Assembly: GCF_020819595.1 (NCBI RefSeq)
Contig: NZ_JAJHNP010000012.1
Span: 1 to 64,000 of the forward strand
From: Streptomyces barringtoniae
Lineage (GTDB): Bacteria > Actinomycetota > Actinomycetes > Streptomycetales > Streptomycetaceae
Length of the DNA stretch: 64,000 nt
Direction: 5' to 3'
Positions 8,593 to 17,572 of the stretch are shown in pieces. The position numbers and the translations under genes were made by a program. Below the pieces are notes generated by a model that saw only the letters and a program-made list of their open reading frames with translations, was not told the origin of the DNA and searched no databases. How positions within the stretch are numbered: the stretch's first letter is position 1; the number at the start of each line of letters is the position of its first letter.

Positions 8593-9135
8593 ATGAAGAG
8601 CAAGCTGACCGCCGTGGCCCTTGCGGCCGTCGTCGTCGCCGGCACTGCCGCGGCCGCCATCCCGGCCTCGGCCGCCCCAGCCAAGGCCGAGCCGACCCGC
8701 TGCCACACCGCCGACCTGAAGGCCGGCTTCGCCATGGGGGATGACGCGAAGCCGGAGATGGGGCAGACCGCGAAGCAGACCGAGGCGTACATCTGGTTCA
8801 CCAACCGGAGCACGCACACCTGCACCCTGTCCGGCTTCGCCGGTGTCGACATGGTCGGCGCGCAGAAGACAGACGGCACCTGGTCGCTGGCGCGCTCCTC
8901 CAAGAAGCCCGAAAAGATTGCTCTGGGGCAGGGGGACACGGTGGACTTCAGCATCACCCTGCTCCCGGTGGCCAAGTCCACGCGGCAGAAGGAGAAGTTC
9001 GTTCCGGCGAAGTTCCTGGTCACCCCGCCGAACGAGACGGCGCACTTCACCCTGAAGTGGCCGTTCGGCGGCCAGATCCTCAAGCAGGACGGAGCCACCC
9101 ACCCGGGCACCTACGTCAACCCGGTCGGTCTGTAA
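8593..9135 (+). CDS. Secreted DUF4232-like protein
   Basis: A 180-residue exported protein. MKSKLTAVALAAVVVAG begins a Sec signal peptide with probable cleavage after ASA near residue 30. The mature part has two Cys (in TRCHTADL and HTCTLSGF) spaced as in the DUF4232 beta-sandwich family of Streptomyces, where they probably form a disulfide, and a final aromatic-rich strand. Function of the family is not established; cell-wall association is only a guess. GAGGGGA lies 12 bp before ATG 8593; an ATG-like start further upstream would add a non-signal sequence and is rejected. Confidence 0.85.
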   Translation: MKSKLTAVALAAVVVAGTAAAAIPASAAPAKAEPTRCHTADLKAGFAMGDDAKPEMGQTAKQTEAYIWFTNRSTHTCTLSGFAGVDMVGAQKTDGTWSLARSSKKPEKIALGQGDTVDFSITLLPVAKSTRQKEKFVPAKFLVTPPNETAHFTLKWPFGGQILKQDGATHPGTYVNPVGL

Positions 9136-9299
9136 GCAACTGGAAGGCCTCTGCGCTTTCCTTCAGCGTCGCTGGTGGCCACCGAAGGACTCCTGGAATG
9201 AGTTGTAGCCCCCGGGGGTGCGGTGGCCACGTCTGACAAGCGGCACACCCGGGCTTCTCACCGGGGCCCTGTAAGTCGGATCGTCAGAGACCTCCGCCC

Positions 9300-9484
9300 G
9301 CGCGACGATGTTGCGGTGTTGCGCTTCTTGTAGCGGTCCTGGTCGAAGCCAGGCCAGCCGCCCCGGCCCTGCCGTGCCGGATCTCGGTGGTGAAGCCGCC
9401 GCGTGACTGATCCGGGTACCCGTCGGCTTCGAGCGCCTGGCCGACCTCAGACAGGACCTGACGGCGGGCTTCGCGGCTCTGCCG
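9300..9484 (-). pseudogene. Transposase-like and other coding remnants
   Basis: On the minus strand, about 9345-9315 reads GFDQDRYKKRNT, very like the FDxxRYKxRNTVER segment of IS5-type transposases, but nothing around it continues in frame. Just before it, 9484-9366 reads as a coherent helical peptide (REARRQVLSEVGQALEADGY) in another frame, of unknown origin. No terminal inverted repeats are visible. The stretch 9136-9299 contains nothing recognisable. Confidence 0.4.
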
Positions 9485-9569
9485 GCCGGGGGCTCACGAC
9501 ACCGCAGGCAACGTGACGTACCTGGTGAGTGGTTGATCCTGAAGGCGGCCCCCGGTCCCTCGGGTGGAC

Positions 9570-10303
9570 TGCCTCCCTTGATGGCGTTCGGGTCGGCCGT
9601 GGCGCCGTTCTCGACGAAGGAGAACACCTTCCACTTGCCGTCCTTGCCCTGTGTCAGACCGCTCAGCGCGATGGCGCCGGTGAGGGTGCCGGTCTTCGCG
9701 TGCACCCCGCCCACGGCGCACGTGGAGTCGGCGTCGTCGAAGCGGCCGTACTCCGGGCCGAGCGTGCTGCCGGCCTCGCCGGAGACGGGCAGGCCGTCGA
9801 GGACGGAGCCGAGGGCGTGCGCGTAGCGCTGCGCGAGGGTGGCGGCCGGGATGCGGTCGGCCCGGGACAGGCCGCTGCCGTCGTGGAGCTCGAAGTTGTC
9901 GAGCCAAACGCCGTACACCCGACTCAACACCTGGAGCACGACCTCACTGCCGCCCTCGAAGGTGGCCGGGCGGCCGGCGCCGAGGGCGGTCATGCGCAGC
10001 AGGGTCTCGGCGATGTCGTTGTCGCTGTGCTTGAGCATCGTGTGGACGATGTCCGACAGCGGCGCCGACCTGTGCCGGGCCACCGGGACGGCCGTCGGGC
10101 GTGCGGTGGCGCGGGCGACGTGACCTGACCGTGACGCCGTCCGCAGCGAGTTGCCCGGCGAAGACCTGCCCGGCGTCGATGGAGGTGTCCTGGACGCAGT
10201 GGCCGTCGACGACCAGCGCGCGGACCGGGGCGACGGTGTCGGGGTAGTAGCCGTCGTTCCAGCCCTTGGCCAGGGTCGGCTCGGGGTCAACGAGCCTCTC
10301 CCC
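9570..10303 (-). pseudogene. Broken S13 (PBP4/DacB-type) D-Ala-D-Ala carboxypeptidase
   Basis: Minus-strand similarity to the C-terminal two thirds of an S13 peptidase. The SxN motif (KHSDNDIAETLLRM) and the KTG motif (HAKTGTLTG) are intact. The upstream segment, with GWNDGYYPDTVAPVRALVVD, is in another frame, so a one-base frameshift falls near 10120-10130. The signal peptide and the SxxK active-site segment are absent, and similarity stops abruptly after ADPNAIK near 9572. Without the nucleophile Ser the gene cannot be active. The truncation at both ends fits a decayed fragment. Confidence 0.8.
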
Positions 10304-10554
10304 GCGACAACCGTCCTGCCACTGAGGCGAGTTGACACGCAGAAGCGCCGAAGGGACGTGCGCAGAAGCCGTGAGCGTCGTCCGGTGGAGGCGCCGGCCG
10401 CGTCGTCCGTGGGCGTCCCGGGGCGGCGGCGATGCGGGGTCGGCGGTGCCTGGCGGTGAGCCAGGCATGGTCATGCAGCGGCCGGTGCCCGCGCCGGCCG
10501 CCCCATAGGACTGCTTCCCTCCGCCCGTCCGGGCCGCGGGTCGCGAGGAGTTGC

Positions 10555-10772
10555 CCGGGCGGGCTCGGCGTACGCGCCGCTGTGTGTCGTCAGCAGCCGT
10601 CGGCCCGGCGCGAGTTGTCGCACCCACGCCGATGGGACGCCGGGTACGCCGACTTCGGAGTGCATCAGGTCGTACGGCGCCCCAGCCGCATGTCCGGTCA
10701 GCGCGTCTCCGGCCCCCGCTGTTGCCGCCACGTCAGCCCGCTCCAGGTTGCGCTGCGCGAACGCGGCCACGT
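10555..10772 (-). pseudogene. Remnant of a PCMT-like (isoaspartyl) O-methyltransferase
   Basis: A stretch of about 72 codons on the minus strand matches the family pattern GD-x-GH-x-GAPYDLMHSEVGV then PSAWVRQLAPGRRLLTTH. The SAM-binding N-terminal half is missing and the flanks are unrelated, so this is a fragment. The remaining parts of 10304-11017 show nothing I can assign. Confidence 0.55.
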
Positions 10773-11017
10773 GCGGTCCTCTTTCACGCCGGTGGCGTGG
10801 CCGCCGCCGCTGATCCGCGCGGCGTACGCACGGTGACAGTCCGGAGCTCCGTCTGCCCCAGTGCGCTGTTCGTGACCGGGACGGCTGCGTGCGCGGTCGC
10901 TCTGGCCACAAGTGCCGCCCTGGCGACGGAGGCCCGCGGGCTGACCCGGGGAATTCTGGCGCCGCCCATCCGGCAGGCTTCGCTCCCCGACCTGCCCGGC
11001 CACCGCAGGGGTGCGCT

Positions 11018-12037
11018 TCACGCCCGCGACGCACTCTGGTGCGCGCGCAGTCCCGCCAGTGCGGTCAGCACCGTGTCGTTGGCCTTCCGGGTGCCGACGG
11101 TGAGCCGGAGTCCCTCGCCGGGGTAGTGGCGCGCCTGTACACCGGCGCCGGTGAGTGCTGCGGCGCCCTCGTCGACCGGATCGGGCGCGGCGAGCCAGAC
11201 CGAATTGGTGTGGCCGGGGCGTACGCACCAGCCGAGGGACACGAGTTCGTGCCGGAGCCGTTCGCGTTCGGCGACGATGGTGGTCACGCGCATGCGCAGC
11301 TCGCTCTCGGCCCGCAGTGAGGCCTTCACCGCCGCCGTTGCCACCGCGTTGATCCCAAAGGGCAGCTGTTGCCGACGGATCCGGGCCACCAGGTCGGGGG
11401 CGCCGAGTCCGTAGCCGACCCGTAGGGCGGCGAGGCCGTAGGCCTTGGAGAACGTGCGCAGGACCAGCAGGTTGGGGTGTGCGTCCAGGAGCGTGAGTGT
11501 GTCCGGCACGTCGGTGTCGCGGGCGAACTCGATGTACGCCTCGTCCAGGAGCACGGTGACATGTCGGGGGACCTGGCGCAGGAACCCTGCCAGTGCGTCG
11601 GCCGCGACGAGGGTTCCGGTGGGGTTGTGGGGATTGCACAGCACCACGACGCGGGTGCGGTCGTCCACCGCCGCGAGCAGGGAACCCAAATCCTGGTGTC
11701 CCTCCGGCGACAGGGGTACCGGGACGCGTTCGGCGCCGACCATGGTGGCCAGCAGCGGGTAGGCGTCGAACGTGCGCCAGGCGTAGGCCACGGTGTCGCC
11801 GGGCCGGACCACTGCCCGGAGCAACTGCAGGGCCACGCCGACCGATCCGCTGCCGACCGCGACGCGGTCGGAGGTCACCCGGCACCACGCGGCGATCCGC
11901 TCGGTGAGGTCGTCGGGGTGGAACTGCGGGTAGCGGTGGGCCTGTGCGACGGCCCGTCGCATCGCCTCGCGCACCGAGGGCAGTGGGGGATACGGGCTCT
12001 CGTTCAGGGCAAGTCGGTGCAGTACGGGGATGTCCAC
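11018..12037 (-). CDS. HisC-like PLP aminotransferase
   Basis: A 339-residue fold-type I aminotransferase. It has NPHNPTG at 135-141, the PLP-binding Asp in LLDEAY (D165), the Schiff-base lysine in TFSKAYGLAALRVGY (K198) and a C-terminal Arg in GLRLTVGTR. It resembles histidinol-phosphate or aromatic aminotransferases, but its place at the end of a KASIII/ThDP operon suggests it aminates a keto product of those enzymes rather than making histidine. GTG start 12037 lies 3 bp after the upstream stop. Substrate is inferred from context only. Confidence 0.85.
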   Translation of the reverse strand: MDIPVLHRLALNESPYPPLPSVREAMRRAVAQAHRYPQFHPDDLTERIAAWCRVTSDRVAVGSGSVGVALQLLRAVVRPGDTVAYAWRTFDAYPLLATMVGAERVPVPLSPEGHQDLGSLLAAVDDRTRVVVLCNPHNPTGTLVAADALAGFLRQVPRHVTVLLDEAYIEFARDTDVPDTLTLLDAHPNLLVLRTFSKAYGLAALRVGYGLGAPDLVARIRRQQLPFGINAVATAAVKASLRAESELRMRVTTIVAERERLRHELVSLGWCVRPGHTNSVWLAAPDPVDEGAAALTGAGVQARHYPGEGLRLTVGTRKANDTVLTALAGLRAHQSASRA

Positions 12038-12040
12038 GGC

Positions 12041-13060
12041 TCAGTCCCGTCCGCCGTGCCAGCGAACGGCTACGGCACCGGCGAAGTCGCCCGCGTGGGC
12101 GAATCCCCCGAGCACGATCAGGTCGCCGTCCGTCACCTGCCCGGAGCTGATCGCGCGGTCCAGGGTGACCGGGATCGCCGCTCCGAACAGATTCCCGTAC
12201 TCGTCGAAGGTGTTCAGGTGCCGTTCGGCCGGCAGTTGCAGCGCCTCTCGCCAGTTCCGCAGGAAGGTGCGGTTGGGCTGGTTGGTGATGAGGACGTCGA
12301 TGTCGGTGCTCGCCACGCCGAGTCGCCGGCACAGGTCCGTGACCACCTCGGGGACGAGTCGGTTCCCGCGGGCCAGGACCTTGGCGACGCTTGCGTCGGT
12401 GAACCCGATCCGCAGCTGGGACTCGCCCGGCTCCCAGTACTTGCGGCCGTCGTCGACCGCCACGGTCATGTCGCCGGCGTACTCGCCGATGTGCCGGGTC
12501 TCCACGTCGAGGACCGGCGACTTCGCCGACGTCGTCACGTACCCCACGCCGCACCCGTCGCCCGGGATCGCCGCCTGGGCGAGTTTGCGCACCTCGGACT
12601 GGGTGAACCACTGCCCCGCGGCGCTTTGCGCGTTGCATATCAGCGCGGTTTTCGCGTCGGTGGTGGTGAGGATCTGCCGGGCCAGCTTCACCATGTACAC
12701 GAAGGACGCGCAGCCCGCGTTGGCCACGTCGACGAGCCACTCCGGGTTCAGGCCCAGCCGACGAGCCACCTCGGTTCCGGCGCCCGCGAACGGCAGGTCC
12801 GGCAACTGGCTGTGCACCAACAGCACGTCGACGCCTCGGATCTCCGCCGCGCCGTGCCGTTCGATCAGGGGCTGTACGGCCCGCTCGACCATGTCCGCGT
12901 TGGTCTCGTCCGGGGCCACGTGGTGCCGTAACGGCGGGACCCTGAACATGGGGTGGTTGCGGAGCTTGTCCTCGGCCCCGGGGTAGTCGGTGTAGAACTC
13001 CGCGGGGACCGGCTCGCCGGGCAGGTAGCTCGCGACGTCGGTGAGGCTGACCGTGGTCAC
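12041..13060 (-). CDS. KASIII (FabH)-like condensing enzyme with altered catalytic triad
   Basis: A 339-residue thiolase-fold protein with the KASIII layout. The nucleophile is C117 (NAGCASF) and the second Asn is N290 (EYGNLFGAA). Where FabH has its catalytic His (in PHQAN), this protein has TNQPN, so His is replaced by N260. Such changes occur in KASIII relatives that transfer acyl groups or condense unusual substrates without malonyl decarboxylation, so it is probably not a housekeeping FabH. GTG 13060 overlaps the upstream TGA (GTGA), giving translational coupling. Substrates are unknown. Confidence 0.85.
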   Translation of the reverse strand: MTTVSLTDVASYLPGEPVPAEFYTDYPGAEDKLRNHPMFRVPPLRHHVAPDETNADMVERAVQPLIERHGAAEIRGVDVLLVHSQLPDLPFAGAGTEVARRLGLNPEWLVDVANAGCASFVYMVKLARQILTTTDAKTALICNAQSAAGQWFTQSEVRKLAQAAIPGDGCGVGYVTTSAKSPVLDVETRHIGEYAGDMTVAVDDGRKYWEPGESQLRIGFTDASVAKVLARGNRLVPEVVTDLCRRLGVASTDIDVLITNQPNRTFLRNWREALQLPAERHLNTFDEYGNLFGAAIPVTLDRAISSGQVTDGDLIVLGGFAHAGDFAGAVAVRWHGGRD

Positions 13061-13710
13061 CGCGTCACCGCCCGCGCCGGAGCCGAACCGACCGGCAGGC
13101 CGCGCCGGTGACGGTGTTCCAGGATGGCCTTGAGGTTGTGCATCTCCACGGTGTGTCCTGCGTAGAAGAGGTCCCAGTAGTCGCCCACCCAGGGCCGGTC
13201 CGGGCGGGGAGCCAGGTCGGGGCGCGGGTTGGCGTCGTAGTAGGGGTGCCGGCAGTTGGTCCAGGTGATCACCGAGCCCGGCTTGTCGAGTACCAGCTGC
13301 GCCGGGACGACCCGCATCAGGTAGATCATCCACAGCTTCTCGCCCTGGTCCCAGGAACAGTGGTAGTCCACGGTCATGGCCTCGGGGTTCGCCAGCACCT
13401 TGCAGTAGATCCTGGTGTCGTCCTCCAGCCGGTCGCGACCGACCCACAGCCCCGGGGTGGCGGTGGGCGCGAAGTCCCGCAGGCTGCAGGTCCACTCCTC
13501 CAGATGGTGCCCCTGGCGCAGGTAGTCGTAGGCCTGCTCCGGGGGGCAGTCGACGTACTCGTGGATGGTGCAGTACTGCCCGTAGACCTGGTGGTGGGGG
13601 TAGACCGCGTGGGTCAGCTCCATGCAGTGGGCGGTCAGTTCCTCCTTGCCGGCGTTCTCGATCCGGACCAGACCGGGGATGTCAGCCAACGTGGACGACT
13701 CCTCGCTCAT
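13057..13710 (-). CDS. SRPBCC (START/polyketide-cyclase-like) protein
   Basis: A 217-residue soluble protein rich in aromatic residues with a central segment (IHEYVDCPPEQAYDYLRQGH) typical of SRPBCC ligand-binding folds, which have a deep hydrophobic pocket. The family includes cyclases, aromatases and lipid carriers. No catalytic set can be read with confidence. ATG 13710 has AGGAGAG six bases upstream, and this start lies 29 bp inside the preceding ThDP gene; its own stop overlaps the KASIII start. A role in cyclising or holding the pathway intermediate is inferred. Confidence 0.65.
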   Translation of the reverse strand: MSEESSTLADIPGLVRIENAGKEELTAHCMELTHAVYPHHQVYGQYCTIHEYVDCPPEQAYDYLRQGHHLEEWTCSLRDFAPTATPGLWVGRDRLEDDTRIYCKVLANPEAMTVDYHCSWDQGEKLWMIYLMRVVPAQLVLDKPGSVITWTNCRHPYYDANPRPDLAPRPDRPWVGDYWDLFYAGHTVEMHNLKAILEHRHRRGLPVGSAPARAVTR

Positions 13711-15433
13711 CTGAACTCTCCTTGCTGTTGGTGGCTTCGGTGAAGGACTGGAAGGGAAGGAACGGGGGGATCTCCCGCGGGTCGCAGTCCACCGCGACGA
13801 ACGCCGGGCCGCCGCGCGCGTTGCCGCGCAGCAGTGCCGTGCGCAGTTGCGCCGCGTCGGCGGCTCCCGTGGCCTCCAGGGTCGGGAACGCGGCGGCCAC
13901 TCCGGCGGCGAGGTCGGTCCGGGCGAACAGGTCGTCGCTGCGGACGCCGCCCTGGAGGAACTCCTCCCGCATCGCGCACATGGCGTGGGCGTTGTTGTTG
14001 AAGATCACGAACGTCACGGGTGCGTCGTACTCCACGGCGGTGTGCACTTCCATCCCGTGCATGAAGAAGGCTCCGTCGCCGGCGAGGACGTAGGTGCGCC
14101 GGCCGGTGGCGAGCGCGGCGCCGATGCCGGCACCGAAGGTGTAGCCCATGCCGCCCATGCCGACCGCCACCACGAAGCGGCCGTGGCGCGGTGCCGGGAG
14201 GAGATGGATCGCGCTGGCACCTGCGTTGCCGGCGTCCACGAAGACATGTGCGTCCTGGGGGAGTGCCGCCTCCACCGCGGCGACCGCCCGGGCGTGGGGC
14301 ACGGTTCGCTCCCGGTTCTGCAAGAGCGGACCCGGCATGGGTGTGGGAAGGGGGCCGGCGTGCGGCGGGCAGGGACGTGGGGGTGAGGGCAGCCGGGCGG
14401 TCACCGCGCGCAGTGCGTCCCGCAGGTTCCCGCCAAGTGCGGTGCCTGACACGAACGGTGGTTCGGGGCCGAGGGACACGACTTCGGTGCCGGCCAGGGC
14501 CCGGTCGAGGCCGCCGCGTGCCAGGAGCGGCAGCCGGGTACCGACCAGCAGGCACAGGTCGGCCCGTCGCAGGCAGTCCTCGACGTTGGCGTGGCCCATC
14601 ACCCCGGCCACGCCCGCAAACCGCGGATCACGGTTGTCGAAGACGTCCTTGGCGTCCGGGGTGACCGCCACCCATGCCCCGAGGCGCCGGGCCAGTTCCG
14701 CCAGATCCCCACGCGCGTCGGCGGCGGCGACATCCTCACCGGCGATGACGAGGACGCGACCGGCCCCGCGAAGGGTGTTCGAGACCGCCCTGACGGCGGC
14801 GGTGCCGAGCCGCGCCACGGGTGCCGTCGCGGGAGCGCCCGGTGTCGGGGCCGTGTCGCGGGCGGGTACCCGGATCCGCGCCTGCTGCACGTCCTTGGGC
14901 AGCAACAGCACGGCCGGCCCGCGGGGATCGGCCTGCGCCGCCGCGACTGCCCGGGGCAGCAACTCCGCGAGCAGGTCCGGCTCATCGACCCGGGCGCAGA
15001 ACCGGGAGACGGGCGCGAAGACCTCCCGAGCGTCGAAGGAGCCCGCCTTGCCGCTGGAGTCCTGGAACGCCCCGCGCCCTTCCTGGCCGGTCGGCGGCTG
15101 GCCCACCAGGGCCAGCACGGGCACCCGGGAGGCGTACGCCTCCGCCAGACCCGGTACGAGATTCATCGCCCCGCCGCCCGAGGTGGCGGCGACGACGCCG
15201 AGGCGCCCGGTGGTACGCGCGTATCCGTCGGCCATGGTGACGGCGGAGAACTCGTGTTTGGCGACGACGCCGTGGACGCCGCCACAGCGGTGCACCGCGT
15301 CGTACAGGTCCTCGATGTTCGCGCCGCCGACACCGAACATGTGGGTGACGCCGGCCCTGGCGAGTTCCCCGGCCAGACAGTCGACCAGGCGTACCGTTTC
15401 CGCCTCGCGCAATCCCGGGGTCTCGGTCGTCAT
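13682..15433 (-). CDS. Thiamine-diphosphate-dependent acetolactate-synthase-like enzyme
   Basis: A 583-residue three-domain ThDP enzyme. The N-terminal PYR domain has the cofactor-activating Glu E61 (AKHEFSAV). A central transhydrogenase-like domain follows, then a PP domain with GDG at 452-454 and NN at 479-480 for Mg-ThDP. Overall it is closest to acetolactate synthase or 2-keto acid decarboxylase/carboligase types. Having no regulatory subunit nearby and lying in an operon with a KASIII-like enzyme and an aminotransferase, it is probably a pathway carboligase making an acyloin or keto product (inference). Its ATG overlaps the regulator stop by 4 bp (ATGA). Confidence 0.85.
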   Translation of the reverse strand: MTTETPGLREAETVRLVDCLAGELARAGVTHMFGVGGANIEDLYDAVHRCGGVHGVVAKHEFSAVTMADGYARTTGRLGVVAATSGGGAMNLVPGLAEAYASRVPVLALVGQPPTGQEGRGAFQDSSGKAGSFDAREVFAPVSRFCARVDEPDLLAELLPRAVAAAQADPRGPAVLLLPKDVQQARIRVPARDTAPTPGAPATAPVARLGTAAVRAVSNTLRGAGRVLVIAGEDVAAADARGDLAELARRLGAWVAVTPDAKDVFDNRDPRFAGVAGVMGHANVEDCLRRADLCLLVGTRLPLLARGGLDRALAGTEVVSLGPEPPFVSGTALGGNLRDALRAVTARLPSPPRPCPPHAGPLPTPMPGPLLQNRERTVPHARAVAAVEAALPQDAHVFVDAGNAGASAIHLLPAPRHGRFVVAVGMGGMGYTFGAGIGAALATGRRTYVLAGDGAFFMHGMEVHTAVEYDAPVTFVIFNNNAHAMCAMREEFLQGGVRSDDLFARTDLAAGVAAAFPTLEATGAADAAQLRTALLRGNARGGPAFVAVDCDPREIPPFLPFQSFTEATNSKESSDERGVVHVG

Positions 15434-16452
15434 GCGGGGCTCCCTTCCCTCTCGTGGTGCCGGTCGATGAAGCCGCACGGCGAGATCACCTGGAAGCGGA
15501 GCCGGTATTCCTTGGGGGTGAGGCCCAGGGTTCGTCCGAAGGAGCGGAAGAACGTCTCGGTGGTGGTGAATCCGCAGCGGCCGGCTATCTGGCCGATCGT
15601 CAGGTCCGTGGTCTCCAGCAGCTCGCGTGCGCGGTCGATACGCGTCCGCTCGACGTACTGGCCGGGTGTCGTCCCCACCTCGCGCCGGAAGACCCGGGCG
15701 AAGTTGCGCTGACTCATGTTGGCCTGCCGCGCGATCTCGCCCACGGGTAACGGGCCGTCCAGGTTGTCCAGGATCCACTCCTGTGCCGCCCGGATCGGCG
15801 GATGGTCGGCCAACTGGGCGTCGAGGACGGCGCTGTACTGGGACTGTCCTCCGTGCCGCTTGAGGAACAGCACCAGAAACCGTGCCGTCTCCAGCGCGAG
15901 CGCCGATCCGTGATCGGCCTCCACCAGTGCCAGCGCCATGTCGATGCCCGTCGACACGCCCGCGGAGGTCACAAAGGGGCCGTCCCAGACGAAGATCGGC
16001 TCGGCGTCCACCGTCACATCCGGATAGCGGTACGCCATCGCCTCGCTGTACGCCCAGTGCGTGGTGGCGCGTCGGCCGGCGAGGAGGCCCGCCTCGGCCA
16101 GCAGAAAGGAACCGCCGCATACGGAGGCGACTCTGCGCGACCGGGCCGCTGCCCGGCCGATCCAGGACACGAGCGCCTCGTCCCCGAGCGCATCGTTGAG
16201 ACTCCATCCGCCCGGCACGAGGAGCGTGTCGATCGGGCCCCGCCCCGCCTCCAGAGGCGAGGCCTCCACCACCACTCCCGAACTCGTGCGCACCAACGGT
16301 GCGTCGGCGGAGACGAATTCGGTCCGGTAGGGGGTGCCCGAGGCGCCCAGGAGCCGGTTCGCCGTATCGAACACTTCAATCGGTCCTGTGATGTCCAGGG
16401 CCATCGCGCCCGCGTACACCACCACAACAACACGTCGTTCCAGCACGGTCAC
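15430..16452 (-). CDS. GlxA-type regulator (DJ-1/PfpI domain plus AraC HTH)
   Basis: A 340-residue protein. Residues about 1-190 form a DJ-1/PfpI-like domain (VVVVYAGAMALDITGP; ASVCGGSFLLAEAGLLAGR) with the elbow Cys retained. Residues about 225-320 are the AraC double HTH (VGEIARQANMSQRNFARVF; IGQIAGRCGFTTTETFFRSF). It is the first gene of the five-gene operon and probably its own regulator. GTG 16452 and GTG 16446 are both possible starts; neither has a strong ribosome-binding site. The 307-bp gap 16453-16759 must hold the operon promoter, but I see no convincing -35/-10 pair, hairpin or small gene there. Confidence 0.85.
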   Translation of the reverse strand: MTVLERRVVVVVYAGAMALDITGPIEVFDTANRLLGASGTPYRTEFVSADAPLVRTSSGVVVEASPLEAGRGPIDTLLVPGGWSLNDALGDEALVSWIGRAAARSRRVASVCGGSFLLAEAGLLAGRRATTHWAYSEAMAYRYPDVTVDAEPIFVWDGPFVTSAGVSTGIDMALALVEADHGSALALETARFLVLFLKRHGGQSQYSAVLDAQLADHPPIRAAQEWILDNLDGPLPVGEIARQANMSQRNFARVFRREVGTTPGQYVERTRIDRARELLETTDLTIGQIAGRCGFTTTETFFRSFGRTLGLTPKEYRLRFQVISPCGFIDRHHEREGSPA

Positions 16453-16759
16453 AGCCTGTATCGGATGTCGTACTGGCTGCAATGACAGTTTATTGACGTA
16501 TCCGGCCAACACGCGGCACCGGACGATCGGGAAGCGCGCTGGCAAGGCAGTTCTTGCTCCGAGCGCGTATTGCTGGGTGAGGCAGCTCACAGGGGGTCGG
16601 TACGGCTGCCCGCCACACCGACGCATCGCGCCCATCTCCCAGTGCGTGGTGAACATGATGACGAGCGACCATGGGGTGGTCGCCCATTTCCTTAGTGATC
16701 CTGTGGGGGCGCTACTGGGTCGATGCCCCGCCCCGGCGGAGCCGGCAGGCGCCATGTGC

Positions 16760-17572
16760 TCAGACGGCGCTCAGCCCTCCGTCGACCACCAGGCTCTGTC
16801 CGGTGATGTAGGAGGCGCGGTCGGAGAGCAGGAAGGTGACGGCTTCGGCCACTTCCCAGGCGGTGCCCTGGCGCCCGAGCGGTATGCGGGTGAACGAGGT
16901 GGTACGCGACGCCCGCCGGGTCGAGGCCTCGCGGCCCATCGGGGTGTCGATCAGACCCGGGACGACCAGGTTCGCGCGGATCCCGCGCGGCGCACCCTCC
17001 TTGGCGACATGGCGGGTGAGACCGAACAGGCCGGCCTTGGAGCTGTCGTAGGCGGGCGAGTCGGTGGCGGCGCGCAGTCCCGCCACGGAACCGACGAAGA
17101 CGATCGATCCTCCGTCGGCGATCGCGGGCAGTCCGTACTTGGCGGCGAGGAAGGGAGCGCTCAGGTTGAGCGAGAGCACGCGTTCCCACTGCTGCGGTGA
17201 GGTGTCCGTCAGGCCCACGCCGAGGCCGATGCCGACGTTGACCACCAGCGCGTCGAGCGCGCCGAGTTCGCGGAGGGCCTCGGCGACCAGGGCCGAGGAC
17301 TGGCCGGGATCCGTCGCGTCACCGACCACAGGGAGGCCACGGCCGCCTTCCTCGCCGACCAGGGCGGCGGTGGCCGCCGCGGCGGAGGGGGAGACGTCGG
17401 CGCAGGCCACGGAGGCTCCCTCGCGGGCGGCGAGCACGGCCACCGCCCGTCCGTTGCCCACCGGGGCCTTCGGATCGTCACTGGGGCGGGTACCCGCGCC
17501 GATGACCAGTACGTTCCGGCCGGTCAGGAGGCCGACCGGAGGGACGGTCGCGGCGTGCCCGGGCTCAGCCAT
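16760..17572 (-). CDS. SDR-family oxidoreductase
   Basis: A 270-residue Rossmann dehydrogenase of classical SDR type. It has the catalytic Ser in VGSVAG, YDSSK (Tyr/Lys) and C-terminal TGQSLVVDGG. The nucleotide-binding stretch is VLVIGAGTRPSDDPK, with an insertion in the normal TGxxxGIG loop, so cofactor preference is hard to read. It starts 8 bp inside the preceding carboxymuconolactone-decarboxylase-like gene, so the two are co-translated. Divergent regulation with the PucR gene at 18438 suggests a small catabolic unit, substrate unknown. Confidence 0.85.
   Translation of the reverse strand: MAEPGHAATVPPVGLLTGRNVLVIGAGTRPSDDPKAPVGNGRAVAVLAAREGASVACADVSPSAAAATAALVGEEGGRGLPVVGDATDPGQSSALVAEALRELGALDALVVNVGIGLGVGLTDTSPQQWERVLSLNLSAPFLAAKYGLPAIADGGSIVFVGSVAGLRAATDSPAYDSSKAGLFGLTRHVAKEGAPRGIRANLVVPGLIDTPMGREASTRRASRTTSFTRIPLGRQGTAWEVAEAVTFLLSDRASYITGQSLVVDGGLSAV

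Noticed and set aside
6277..9102. 941-codon open frame on the minus strand opposite the acyl-CoA dehydrogenase
   Set aside because: It is antisense to genes with clear motifs, and its Gly/Val/Arg-rich translation matches no family; GC-rich DNA commonly leaves such frames open.
9300..9484. Intact insertion sequence
   Set aside because: Only about 12 transposase-like residues remain; no terminal inverted repeats or target duplication are visible.
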